Below are positions 48,538 to 62,733 of a stretch of 64,000 nt of DNA, piece by piece. The notes under the pieces were generated by a model. The model made no database searches. It worked only from the letters and a program-made list of their open reading frames with translations, and was not told the origin of the DNA. Source of the stretch: Phaeotremella fagi (Eukaryota; Basidiomycota; Tremellomycetes; Tremellales; Phaeotremellaceae); the NCBI GenBank assembly GCA_001599715.1, contig BCHU01000014.1, positions 248,001 to 312,000 of the forward strand, read 5' to 3'. The stretch's first letter is position 1. Every line of letters begins with the position of its first letter. The translations under genes were made by a program, and so were the position numbers.

Positions 48538-50762
48538 CTATTCCAACAACCCTTGACATGCAGCTTCAACATCAACGATCTCTTTAGGTGCATTAACGGA
48601 TAAAACCAAAGGTCCATCTTTCTGGAATGCCACTTCGTCCTAACTCGCTTTTTAGCCACAACCATCTGTACAATATCCTTCCAACAAACTTACCTCTATC
48701 CGTATACCCAAACCATGGAATCCTTTAGGGAACGACGTATCGAATGGGACGTAGATCCCTGGTTCTATAGTGATGACGTTTCCTGGTATTAATCTTTATA
48801 GCTTTAGAACGTTTTCTCTGGACGTTATGCGAAGACTTACATCGCGTTCCTATCTGCTGTTGGACAGTCGTGGAGATCCGATCCGAGGTGGTGGGATAAG
48901 AAATGTGGATACTGTGGGGTATGAGCTATCAATGCATTGATGATGCTGATGACAGCTCACCAATCGTCTCTCAACATCGCCTGTACTAAGTTTGAATCCT
49001 ATCTGTCTCAACTCCTCCGCCAACAAAGTACAACCTATCGAGGGATCAGCTAGCTTTCGAAGACAGATAAGGTTAGCTAAAAACTTACTGGTCCTATGCA
49101 GTTCATTCAACGAAACCCTATCGTCAACTCTACACCTCTTGACACATTCTTTTTGAACATTCAACACAGCCTGATAAAGATCTTTCTGGGGTTCCGAGAA
49201 TCTACCGGAAACAGGGAAAGTTCGTGTGATGTCAGAAGCGTACATTGAATGTTCACATCCAGCATCTATCAACACCATCTGATCGACAGTGTAAGCTGCC
49301 GACAATATATATCATAATGAATCCACTCACGTCAGTGGGATCGAGTAGACAATCGTTATTCGTGTAATGTATTATCAAGGAATTGGCACCTGACGCTACG
49401 ACCGGTACGTAAGCAGGTCGTTCCGATCCACCTAGTGCACAATAATATTCGAAATGTGCAGCCAAAGCAGCCTCTGATTTACCAGGTTCAGCGAAACGCA
49501 TCACCTTAAAGTAGAATTTCAGCTACGACTCAAGCGTAAACGAGGATCCACCTACTTTGGCATGAGCGTCTGCACTCAAATCAGCAGCTTGTTTCATCAA
49601 CCGCAGTTCCCGTTCACTCTTGATCATCCGTAACCTCTGAACCTCCCTTTCAAGTGGTCGAGCGTGTTCACTGGCTAACGCAGTGGCGATCAGTAGATGT
49701 GGTGGATCGTTTTTGGAACTAGTGCTTGAAGAGGGATCACTGAATAGTTTCAGTAGAGATGATCTTCGACGTGGTGTTGATGGTGTAGGCTGGGATGAGA
49801 GGGATGTGGATGGAGAGGGTGGGAGTGAGGCATATATAGGTTTAGACGTTGAGAGTAGGCTTGGTAATTGTGTTGAAAGAGAGGTGTTTGAGAATGCCTG
49901 TTAGATGTTAGTATTATTCAAGGAAGTGTTATATGTATCATACCTCGTCGGCGCCAAAAGTTTCTATTGCTCCTTCAACACCTGATTGTTCTCCTGCCCA
50001 TTGAGCTTCATGCGCGTCTTTAGGCGGTACGAATAAAGTATATTTATATCCTCGGGGTGACGATGGTTTCGATTCTGAAGCATCTCTCAATTCAGTGAAG
50101 GAGCTCTTCTGCTGCCTCGATTGGAGTCTTACCGAGTACCAATGTAGCGTCAGGTTCATTAAACCCTGTCAAATAGTAAAAGTCCGTAGCTGAAACATGA
50201 CGGAGTCAGTCAGAATGTGGTAAGAGGACGGTGGAAAAGAGATATACCTTGTCTGAATTTATAACTTAATTTGACGAATAGTCAGTAAATCCAAGGTTGC
50301 TATATGTCGATGAAAACCTACAAAATCTCTATAGACCCAAGAAGCTGAATCAGCATTGACAACCCTCCTGACCCCCAATCAACTCACGTTGAGTAATCAA
50401 CCTCACAGTCCCGCCCATACAAACGACCACACTCCCCTCCTCCAACCCGTCCATCAACTTCCGTCTCCGTTCCTCATATTCCGAAAGCGGTATCCCCGGA
50501 GTCAGATATTTCGAATGAATCAAATGGGGATGAGTGGAATGTAAAGGTTGGCCTTGTCTTGGTGGTTTGTTCGTTGATGGGTTCAATTGGTTTATCGTTG
50601 TTGAATATCCTCTCGAAGCTAGATATTTTTTGGTATTTCAGTGAATTTGGATGGATTTTGGGTCTTGGACTTACGGATTGAGTTGGAACTTTTTGGTATT
50701 GATCGGGAACATCTTTGAGAGGAGGTTCGTCTTAAGATCAGACGAATTGAGGGACCTTTCAT
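48538..50762 (-). CDS. ICP55: Mitochondrial Xaa-Pro aminopeptidase, Icp55/XPNPEP3-like
   Basis: The start MKGPSIRLILRRTSSQRCSR is a clear mitochondrial presequence. Its exon ends in phase 1 and joins the exon containing SRGYSTTINQL without a frame break; the nearer ATG (MFPINTKK) would break the frame, so I rejected it. The N-terminal domain shows LTPGIPLSEYEERRRKLMDG and DFYYLTGFNEPDATLVLG. The M24B pita-bread metal ligands are seen: VLIDAGCEHSMYASDITRTF (two Asp), HHLG and LHD in the second-last part (His), VITIEPGIYVPF (Glu), and RIEDEV (Glu). The protein trims a residue from proteins already cut by the matrix peptidase. An internal Ser/Pro-rich insert (SPSTSLSSQPTPSTPRRRSS) is unusual for the family. 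Confidence 0.88.
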
Positions 50763-50915
50763 TATTTATTTTGTGGATGGTAAAAGTTGAGATTTGAGTT
50801 TTTGAGTGTTTCGAACATTACGTCGGATAAACGCGCTCCGATATGTCTTCTTTTGCCTGTAGGAAAGTACATATGCATTTAGGTTTACGATACATGTAGA
50901 GCATAAACATCCCTC

Positions 50916-53724
<2,809 letters not shown>

Positions 53725-54150
53725 TGGGGAAAAGGAGGGAACAGATTTGTAAGAAACTGGTCTTTTTTTTAAAGGAATAGGAAAAAGGTTTTACAGTGAT
53801 AGAGACAAGAGAGGGAGGTTCTCCTACCGCTGTTATGTCGATTGACTAATGTAAGATATCTCAGTGTTGATGGGATAGATGTATGATGGAGAAAGTTGAT
53901 TATAGAGGCAACAGTTGAAAAGAAGCTACAAGTACATGCTTAAATGGGGTGACCAAATAAGACACGGCCTATAATGTCACCGTACGAGTTACAGCTCGAA
54001 CCACTTTGAATATCCACCAAAAACATCTATCAGATATCTACCATTTCTTACCTCCTCTTGTATATAAATTAGTCAGATAGATTACTTGGATACCACCTCA
54101 GTCTCACTTCATATCCTAACCTCGCTCTTCTTCCCCAACACACCCTCGAA
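53725..54150. other. Divergent promoter region PRP4 / ERG9
   Basis: 426 bases between the two start codons, with a TATA box toward ERG9 and a run of T (53762-53769). No other feature was seen. Confidence 0.5.
54061..54068 (+). promoter_or_regulatory. TATA box for squalene synthase
   Basis: TATATAAA about 83 bases before the ATG, in the expected position for a core promoter. Consensus match only. Confidence 0.45.
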
Positions 54151-56027
54151 ATGGGCGCATTACAATATCTGTTGTTGGGTGAGTTCGGACAAGAAACATG
54201 TCGTATCTCTACTAACCATCAATTCACCAGCCGTAACCCATCCTGTATGTCACTCGTTTCTTCCTCTATCCTGATCATACTGACATCTACCAGGGTGAAC
54301 TCAGAGCTATCATCAACTATGGAGTCTGGAGAGACGCTTCAAGGGATATCACCAACCCCAAAGAATTCGGAACTTCATTCTACGACAGACCGACTATGAG
54401 AAAATGTTGGGATTATCTTGATTTAACAAGTAGAAGCTTCAGTATGGTCATTAAAGAACTTGAGGGTGATTTGGCTAGAACTGTGAGATGATTTCATTCG
54501 ATGAAGGGTAATGATTATCGTACTGATATACCGCAGATCGCCATCTTCTATGTCGTTCTTCGAGCTCTGGACACTGTCGAGGACGATATGACTATCCCCA
54601 ATGACATCAAACTTCCACTTCTCAGATCTTTCCACTTAAAACTTCACGAACCAGGATGGAACTTTAATGGTTCAGGCCCTAACGAGAAAGATCGCGAAGT
54701 TTTAGTTGGATTCGAGAATATCCAAGCAGAATTCGCTACTCTCAAACCTGCGTACGTTGATTTTCGTCCCAAACTAGAGGAAATGTGTCTGATAAAATCC
54801 ACAATCTTTTTGTAGCTACCAGAATGTCATCGAAGATATTACACGTAAGATGGGTGCAGGTATGGCGGACTTTGCTGCACTGGCTACACCTGAATATCCT
54901 GTCGCTGAAGTTGGCTCTGTCGCCGATTACGATTTATACTGTCATTACGTAGCTGGATTAGTCGGTGAAGGTTTATCAGGAATTTTTGCATCTTCAGGAA
55001 AAGAAAGATCATTCTTAGCTGATCAATTAACACTCTCCAACTCTATGGGTTTGTTATTACAAAAAACCAATATTCTTCGTGATATCAAAGAAGACGTTGA
55101 TGAAGGTCGTGGATTCTGGCCAAGAGCTATTTGGTCTAAACACGGTTTCAATTCTATGAAGGAGCTTGTTGATCCGGCTAGAGAGAAGGAAGCTATGTTC
55201 GTAGCATCAGAAATGACTTTGGACGCTTTACGACACGCTACCGATGCTTTGGATTATTTGACCCTTTTGAAATGTCAATCGGTATTCAACTTTGTCGCTA
55301 TCCCCGCTGTAATGGCTATTGCAACTTTGGACAGATGTTTCATGAACCCAAAAATCTTGAAACAGAATGTCAAAATACGTAAAGGAGAATCTGTTCAGGT
55401 GAGTTGGTGATTTGGAGACCAACTAACAATCGTTAGCTTATCATGGCTGCTGTTAATCCTCGTGATGTCGCTTATGTCTTCCGTGATCATATCCGATCTA
55501 TCCATTCTAAGGTTCATCGTGATGATCCAAATTTGTTAAAACTTTCAATCGCATGTGGTCAAGTAAGTTATGGCGATAGAAATTTGAATCCATCTGACTT
55601 TGGTTTAGGTTGAACAATGGGCTGAACATCATTACCCATCCTTCCTATCCATCAAAGCCAATCCAAACGGTGGAGCCTCCTCAGCAATAGATCCTTCATC
55701 AACAGACGCAAGAGCAACTTTGTTCACCAACTTATCCAAGCGAGAAGCTGAAAAAGTTTCAGCCGCAAGACGTGAGAAATGGTTAGCCGAAATGAGGGAG
55801 AAAGGTTTAATCAAACCTGCTCTCACTGAAGAGGAGAAAGCTAGATTACAGACATATGACGATAACAGCGATGGTCCAAATTGGATAATTATCGTTAGTG
55901 TCATCTTTGGTGTTTTGGCCCTTATGGGTGGTATGGGAATGGGTATTACTTACCTTATCGTCAAATACGCTGATGTGAGTACTGGGTTGGAGTATAGAGA
56001 TTTTGGACTGATCTTGCTTGTTAGTAA
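54151..56027 (+). CDS. ERG9: Squalene synthase
   Basis: It condenses two farnesyl diphosphates to squalene, the first committed step to ergosterol, at the ER membrane. Exon 1 (54151-54178) and a 14-nt exon (54231-54244) join to exon 3 at 54294 to give MGALQYLLLAVTHPGELRAI, the family N-terminus. The two aspartate-rich motifs are LDTVEDDM and ILRDIKEDVDEGRGFWPR. YDLYCHYVAGLVGEGLS also matches the family. The C-terminal membrane helix is WIIIVSVIFGVLALMGGMGM. The end is ambiguous: a GTGAGT donor after KYAD leads to an acceptor whose next codon is TAA (used here). Read through, the protein would end in a further hydrophobic tail at 56145. Confidence 0.93.
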
Positions 56028-56410
56028 ATGCTGGTTGGTCTTGTTTTATATAAGCATTGAAATTCAAAAACGGTTCTGTGGGGTTCTTTTCTTTAGATAC
56101 GGTATTCTTATGCAGACTTGGTTTCTTCATTTCGTTCTCACGTAGTGTGTGAATGTTTTTATAAGCATGAGAGAATGAAAAGATGAGCACCAAGATACCG
56201 GCTGCGATCGCGACTGATTTTTGCCACTGAACTTCATTAAACGCATGGAGATGCATTCATACATTTCAACTTCACACCATCACTTTCTCATCATTTCTTG
56301 TATATATTCATCGTCCTATCCTCCAGTATCATACCTCCACTCCAAACCTCGTCTCATTAACAAATACCATATCAAATCCCACATTCCCTCCCCAGTACCG
56401 TGTAACAAGA
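56028..56410. other. Intergenic region
   Basis: About 380 bases with the 3' region of ERG9 (and its possible unspliced extension) and the leader of the next gene. Confidence 0.45.
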
Positions 56411-59336
56411 ATGTCCATCCCTAAATCCAAATCCTCCCAAAACCTTCCGACTCCACCACCAAGTCCCCCACCTTCACCACCACGCCCAGAACTATCTCTC
56501 CCAGAACACATCAAGAAAAGTATCCCCAGAATCCCCTCCCGACTCCGATATTTCTTCACGTCTGATATCAACAGTTCCAAAGAATTGGAGGATAGTATCT
56601 TTTTGTCTAAATGGTCTGATGGGAGTTGGAGTTCTAGTGAGGACGATCATGAGTTTTCTGTTGGGATGGAGCTGGATCTTGGAAGAGATACTTCGTATGT
56701 CTGTTTGTGCTTTCTTGTTTAGACCTGACGATTTGAATTTAGGGTTGATATCCCTTTTCAATCTACTTTAAGTTCTGATCAGGATTTTGAAGATGAGACT
56801 GGAGGATACGAGGGTTGTCTTGAAGATGAAGACGATGATTCCGAGTAAGCATTCTTTCTTCGATTTCGTTTTCGTGTATTGATTCCACTTTTCAGTACAC
56901 CTATCCAAAGTTACGTCAAAACCCTTGACAACGATTCAGCTACTGAAGCCGATACTCTGACAGATCTTGTCATCCAACTAGAAGAGAAACGTCCAACGTA
57001 AGTCTTTCGTAGTCGCTTTCATTGTATTACTAATCCACTTTCAGTACACCTCCAGAACAGCAGGCAGCTCTTCCTGAAAGATCTGAATGTCCTCCAAGCC
57101 CATCTCCCAGAAGTGTCCAAAAGTTCTCCAAAGTCTTACCGAGAAAACCTGCGCCCGTTTGGACCAGCAATGATCCGATTTCGACCTCTCCTTCAAAGAC
57201 ATCTTGTAGAGGACCTTCGGTGATTGATTCTGGGTTAGAGACTTCGACTTCAGTCCCTCAATTCGGTGATTTGTTGGGATTGGGTTTCTCGACTTTCGAA
57301 CAGAGTAGTGAATTGGTTTCTGGAAGGGGTCTCTCTCTAACTGAGAGCACTACGAATCTCCAAGAAAACGATCTACTTTATTCTCAAACGTCTACTCGCC
57401 AACGATCCCAGTCCGGCCCCAGAATCGAACAAGACGGTGATGTCATCTCCTCCTCTGAAACATCTTCAGATGACGGGCCAACACTGGCAGATATCCCCAG
57501 ACGACCAGTCACTATGCCGTTTGTCCCTCCGTCATCCTCCCTCCTTCAACAAGTACAAATCAGTCCACCAAGACCGAGAACTGGGGGTGTTCGAAATTAC
57601 GCTCGAACAATAGCAGAAAGTCGTATTGGCATCGGACTACCTTCTCATCGATACGAATATCCAGTACCTCTAACTGCTTACTATCGAGCCAAAATAGCAG
57701 AAACAATAGAATTGAACGCCCTGAAAATTTCCACATTCTATCCCAAGGAGGCGATCAATAATGTTGTTTATGGTATTTATGGTAAAGCTTTCGTATACGA
57801 TTATTTCAGATTACGGAGGTTTGGTGAGGAGTATGATATCGAGGAACAAGCGAGAATGGCTAGAATGATGAAACCAGAACCTGTGGGTAAATGTAGATTG
57901 GTGAGATCTTCTCGGACCCCGACTTGGAAGCAGCAGGAGAGGTTGAGGTTGGCTTTACAGAGGAGTTCCAAGGTGAAACCATCATAGTGAGTTTCTGCTT
58001 TTTGTAGCGTGGGATTGGTTCGTTTGTTGACGTCCAGTAGTGAAGAAGAATCTTCTGTGAAACCTAGACGCACTTTCAAATTACGAACTGGTTTTACTCT
58101 TCAATTGAGGGATCCTCCTCCCCCTCCAGTCTCTGTTCAGCAACCCAGCCAACGGTTTCAGATGGTTGATGACGATGATGAAGATGTCCAACAAGGTATA
58201 CGAATCAATGTCGAGTATGTTGGGGACGATATCCGAGAGACGGGGAAATTACGAACACCCCTGATTGATTCCAATGGCTCCACAAGGATTCTAGCTACAC
58301 ATTTGACCTCGCCTTCACCTCCTTCACCATTGATCGAAACCCCAAAGGACAATTCTCATAACCTGGTTGGGGGACAAGCTATGGAGCGTAAAAACACTTT
58401 GGATTCGCCTGATTCTCGTGGAAGACGTTTGGACCTTGTTCAAGAGAAGAATTCCTTCACAGAAGACGATGATGATATGATGAAGACTGTTTTGGAGGTA
58501 TCGAGGATAACGGCGACTTTGGAGGAAGAGGCAAGAATCGATAGTCTGTCTTCGCAGAGAATAACGAGTAAACGGCTGGAGATGATGAATCGTCTTAACC
58601 AGGTGAGTAGTAGTGAAATGAAATTCAGATTAATACTGATTAGTACAATCAGCTGCAAGCGAGAATCCATAAACCTCTTCCTAAGATTCCAAATGTTCAA
58701 CTTAAAAGTCCTGAATCGATCAACGAGCGGTTTTGGGAGATTCAATCCCTTCCTATAACTGGTTTCGCTAGTGTTACTCTACCTGTTCCACCATTCGGTT
58801 TGGACTTAACAAACAATGATTCAAAAACCCCAGTTCAAGATCCCGTTGAAGATGAAGAAGTTGATATGGATATCGACCATGACGATCTTCCTTTGAATCA
58901 ATATGATTTCAATTCCAGTAATCTCGAGGTTGCTTTTGAAGCTTCTGTAGATGAAGCTATCAGATTGGCTGGTTCATTACTAGCTGGAAAAGTTCCCTCT
59001 CCTAAAACCCTTGAAGTGGATCATATAAAAAACCAAACACGAAAACGAACTTACACGTCGATCGATGATGAACTTTCAACTATTTGTCGAATGGTCAAAC
59101 CAGTCATCATCGTCAGTGAGATCTGCGATACGACTCCACCAGTGTCATTAGATCGCACTCGAGCTTTTAATATGCAGGATGGTACCCTGTTGTCGCCTCC
59201 CTTGTTGACTGGTATCAAACGAGAGCAATCAGAGGATGCGGAGAGGGAATGGGCACGGAAGAAGCAGAAGGGAGAATACGAGATTAGGTACACTACTGAG
59301 GAAAAGGAGAAATGGAAAATGGGTTCCAGATTGTAA
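56411..59336 (+). CDS. Large disordered orphan protein
   Basis: Six exons. The N-terminal exon is Pro/Ser-rich (PTPPPSPPPSPPRPELSLPE), followed by two short exons with acidic sequence. A large exon contains the only parts that look folded: RTIAESRIGIGLPSHRYEYP and YRAKIAETIELNALKISTFY, then GKAFVYDYFRLRRFGEEYDI. A further exon has RRTFKLRTGFTLQLRDPPPP and an acidic stretch, and the last exon has HKPLPKIPNVQLKSPESINE and basic clusters (EREWARKKQKGEYE). The join near 57985-58036 restores KPSYSEEESS. No domain was recognised. It could be a nuclear protein from its acid/base patches, but that is only inference. Confidence 0.65.
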
Positions 59337-59542
59337 ATGCTTTCAATATCGGAGGGCCGTTTCTTGTTATGCCTAGATATAGATAGAGAATGTGTGGTAT
59401 CATGGATAACTGATTGTCTTTTGTTGAAGAGAACCGATGAATGCCGATTGAGATGTTTCAGTTACTTCCGTTCGGATGCCGTAAGACAAATGAGTACTGT
59501 TTAAGTAAACAGCATTGAGATGGTCTGGTTCAGTCTACAACG

Positions 59543-61429
59543 ATGTTCTCTAAATTCGCTACTCGAAGCACTTTCAAAGTCTCACCTCGAATCCGAAATG
59601 TCGCTTTTAACTCTACGGTTGCTGGTACGGGAAAACAAACGGCACGACAACAACTGCTGACGTTAAGGGAGATAGATAGGTTGTTAACGTCAGTAGCCAG
59701 TGAGTAAGAGAAAACCAATGCTCAAAGTAATCCTATTGACGATGGTATCAAGAACACTCTGATAGCACAGTCCTTCATCCATCACCTTTATCCATGAGAG
59801 CACAAAGTACACCATGGTTATCATCCCATACACCAGATTTAGTTTCACCCTCAACAGCCAAAGATATACAATCTCAACACTCTGCTGCACCTCTGACGGA
59901 ATTGGAGAAAACTGAAATGCTACGACCTAAACATATGAGTGAGAGTTATACGAGTTTCGATTTACCTCTCGCGAGTGATCCTGTCCTATACGATAAATAT
60001 GTAAATACATCTGGTGGATTCAGTGAGTACCACATCAGGTTATTTCTCATTATGGATTGTGACTGATACTACGTGATCTAGGGATGGGGAAACTCATGGA
60101 ACATCTGGATTCTTTGGCTGGGGCAGTCGCTTATAGACATTGTTTACCTACACCCAAAAGTTCTTCGAAAGATAGTACACAGAGTTTTCTGGAGGCTTCC
60201 TCAAAAGCTGGATTATATTTGGCTACAGCTAGTGCGGATAGATTAGATATGTTTGGTAGATTGAACAGGGAGAACGTTCGGTATGTGTTCAGCTCCTTGT
60301 TTCGTGCTCGTAATTATGTATACTGAACTTTAGCATTCAGTGATCTGACATTCTCTGGATTCGTCACGTACACCGGTAATTCATCCATGGAGATCTTCGT
60401 GAAAATGGAAGGAACCAGACCTACCTCCACCTCCTCAACTGAATCACCAGAAACCTTGATGTTAGGTAGATTCTCGATGGTATGTCGAGATTCCAAAACC
60501 CACAAAGCTAGAAAGGTACCACCGCTACTCGTTGAGACAGAGGAGGAGCGGGTGTTATGGTCAATAGGCGAAGATAACAAACGACAGAAAAAGGAATCGT
60601 CGTTGTTAGCCTTGGATAAGGTTCCGCCTAGTTCGGAAGAGGCGAAGGAGTTGCATGAGTTGATGTTGAGAGTTGATGAAGATCATGTTGGAGAGATTGA
60701 TGGTGGTAAAGTTGTCAAGATGAAGGATACTGAGGTAAGTTTGGTGCACATTCACTTTTATTTTTATTCTTATTTTTGTTTTCATGTTTGACTGATTGTC
60801 ACAGATGGAATCGGTTCAATTGATGTTTCCTCAAGATCGAAATTTGCATGGAAAGGTTTTTGGTGGTATCTTGATGAGATTGGTGAGTGGCACCGCTGTC
60901 TTGTATGTGGACACATTACTGATCGTAATTAGGCATTGTGGGTAACTTTGTTAAATGTGAATATTTACTTGCTCACCCCCTGAATAGCGAACTATGCTTC
61001 ACAAACGCTGCAATTCTGGCTTCGAAACCAATGAAATTCCTGTCTCTCGATCAAATCACTTTCAGACTCCCCGTACCCATAGGTGCAGTACTCAGACTAT
61101 CGTCTAAAGTCGTGAAAACAACTCAGCCACATGAAGGTATCGACGGAGAAGCCAAGGCTCATATCATCGTTAAAGCTGAGGTTGAAGAAGTGGAGACTGG
61201 TGTACGTTCAACTATCCATTCTTTGCATATCTTTACAGCAAACTAACGTGTGTAGTCCCGTTTGGAAACTAATACCTTCTCATTTACTATGGCTATGGAA
61301 GATAGGACTCCTATAGGGAAAACCGTAGTTCCTTCAACTTACAGTGAGGCTATGGATTATTTGGAAGGTAAAAGGAGATTGGCAGTTGGTGATGAAATGA
61401 GGAGATTGTATCAGGCTGGTGTACCATGA
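59543..61429 (+). CDS. ACOT9-like mitochondrial acyl-CoA thioesterase
   Basis: The start MFSKFATRSTFKVSPRIRNV is a mitochondrial-type presequence. Two hotdog domains follow: MGKLMEHLDSLAGAVAYRHC with TFSGFVTYTGNSSMEIFVKM, and MESVQLMFPQDRNLHGKVFG with GGILMRLAFELCFTNAA and MKFLSLDQITFRLPVPIGAV. The second-domain join needs a 5-nt exon (60933-60937) between two 50-nt introns. Other junctions were resolved by frame: TCAAG acceptor near 59750, CATTCAG acceptor near 60338, and a GTACGT donor after VEETG. It hydrolyses acyl-CoA to free acid and CoA. The substrate chain length is unknown. Confidence 0.85.
60933..60937 (+). other. Five-nucleotide exon of the thioesterase gene
   Basis: The bases GCATT lie between a TTAG acceptor and a GTGGGT donor. 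They complete MRL-A-F-ELCF in the conserved hotdog helix (GG-LMR-AYEL in ACOT9). Without them the frame is lost. Confidence 0.6.
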
Positions 61430-61478
61430 TGTCATGTATCATATATCGGTTTTTTTTTCTTATCAGAGTAAATTACTT

Positions 61479-61683
61479 TGTGGACTTCTTTTCATTTAAC
61501 AATATTTTGTGGAGCTGTGTTGCACTCGAGTTTTATCCTCCTTTTTGCGTTGTCTTCGCCGATTGTTATTTGAAGACGGAATTGGGGACTTCTTTTCCTC
61601 TAACATTTTTTCGTGGAGCTGCGTTGCATTCGAGTTTTATTCTCCTTTATGTCTAGTCTTGGTCGATCTTTTGGAAGGCGGGA
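61479..61683. repeat. Imperfect tandem duplication, period about 104 bp
   Basis: Two adjacent copies (about 61479-61579 and 61583-61683) share GGACTTCTTTTC, GTGGAGCTG, GTTGCA, TCGAGTTTTAT and CTCCTTT in the same order with point differences. They lie directly upstream of the first gene of the tandem family. Confidence 0.75.
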
Positions 61684-61696
61684 TAGTCATTTAAGG

Positions 61697-61704
61697 TATA
61701 AAAA
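61697..61704 (+). promoter_or_regulatory. TATA box for family gene 1
   Basis: TATAAAAA about 110 bases before the ATG at 61808. Consensus match only. Confidence 0.45.
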
Positions 61705-61807
61705 GCGGGGAAATCATCGATTTGTTTCTGTCTTTAACATCCATCTTCGAATCAGACCAACACAGTATTAATCCCAATCAAACGATTATTATTCCAAGAA
61801 CTATAAA

Positions 61808-62335
61808 ATGTCCGCATCCTCCGAATCAAATGAGTTCACCATCGATTCGTTAAAAAAATACGTTGAATCCAAAATGGACCATTACAAGGTTGATGGTTAT
61901 CTCACCACAAATACTTTCTTGGGACAAGCAATCGGAATGAATTGTATAACTAAAACAATTAAAAGTACAGACGGAGCGAGTCACGACAACATCGATGTTT
62001 GGAAAATCGATCGGTCATTTCCCCAATATGCAACCAAAGATCAGAAAGAATTCGGTCTCGATATCATGCTGGCTGTGAGTAGCCTTTTCGAAATTGATGT
62101 TGAGGAAAATTACAGACCCAGTGGGTGTCCTGCAATCAGTCGTGCTTTCTGCCAATTGTTCAGACCGGAAGGTGAACGACAGAAGGCGGTTATCGAAGAG
62201 AGTAAAAAGCTCGCATCGGGGTATAAAACTGATCCTGGGCAATTTGGTGAGGAGGTTAGAAGTCGCTTGGAGGTCTTTGATCCCGACTCAAAGATGTCTT
62301 TGGAGTGGGAAGGCTTTGAGTCTGTACAGGGTTAG
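61808..62335 (+). CDS. Tandem orphan family, gene 1 (intronless)
   Basis: A single exon of 175 residues, start MSASSESNEFTIDSL. Features shared with the next two genes: NEFTIDSLKKYVESK (residues 8-22), a Trp-Lys after a variable stretch (WK at 65-66), DIMLAVSSLF (85-94), ESKKL (131-135) and a closing LEWEGF (165-170). It is soluble, without signal peptide or membrane helix, and I recognise no domain. The absence of introns contrasts with nearly every other gene here. It is preceded by a TATA box and the 104-bp tandem repeat. Function unknown. Confidence 0.7.
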   Translation: MSASSESNEFTIDSLKKYVESKMDHYKVDGYLTTNTFLGQAIGMNCITKTIKSTDGASHDNIDVWKIDRSFPQYATKDQKEFGLDIMLAVSSLFEIDVEENYRPSGCPAISRAFCQLFRPEGERQKAVIEESKKLASGYKTDPGQFGEEVRSRLEVFDPDSKMSLEWEGFESVQG

Positions 62336-62733
62336 AGAAAGTAGAGGAAGGTCTAAATAGGCAAGAAGAGATGTATGATAGTTGGTAGCTGAATGGATAA
62401 CATTTGTACATAGAAACCAAAGATCAATAGTGTAGGGAGAGAAAAGTAAGAGTAAATGAATGCATGTGAAAGTTGTTAAACCCCTCCAACCTTCTGAATT
62501 GGTCTTTACATCAGTCGTCCTTTCTATTTTCCGAAAGAAAAGGAAAAAATCCTGTAGAAATGGATGTTACTGTATCATTTTCTCCTCCTTTGAATCACGC
62601 CTTCTGGCATTTCGTTCCCAGGAGGCAGGTGGCAAGAAAACAATATCCCCTTTTACACTAAGATTGTTATCAATTCAAACAATCACAAATCAGTCTCTAT
62701 TCTCTTATCCTGAAGAGCATACATAAAGATAAT
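62336..62733. other. Intergenic between family genes 1 and 2
   Basis: Holds the 3' region of gene 1, including a 27-base element shared with the 3' region of gene 2, and a region before gene 2. No other gene was seen. Confidence 0.5.
62452..62478. repeat. 27-base element shared downstream of genes 1 and 2
   Basis: It shares 23 of 27 bases with 63373-63399; the common core is AATGCATGTGA followed by AGTTGTT. It lies about 117 bases after the gene 1 stop and about 127 bases after that of gene 2. Confidence 0.65.

Larger units (their letters stand above)
61430..61807. other. Intergenic region with a tandem repeat
   Basis: 378 bases between the thioesterase stop and the first gene of the tandem family. 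It is dominated by the 104-bp-spaced repeat, followed by a TATA box. Confidence 0.55.

Noticed and set aside
50356..50544. Plus-strand frame over the peptidase start
   Set aside because: Antisense of the mitochondrial presequence exon; no support.
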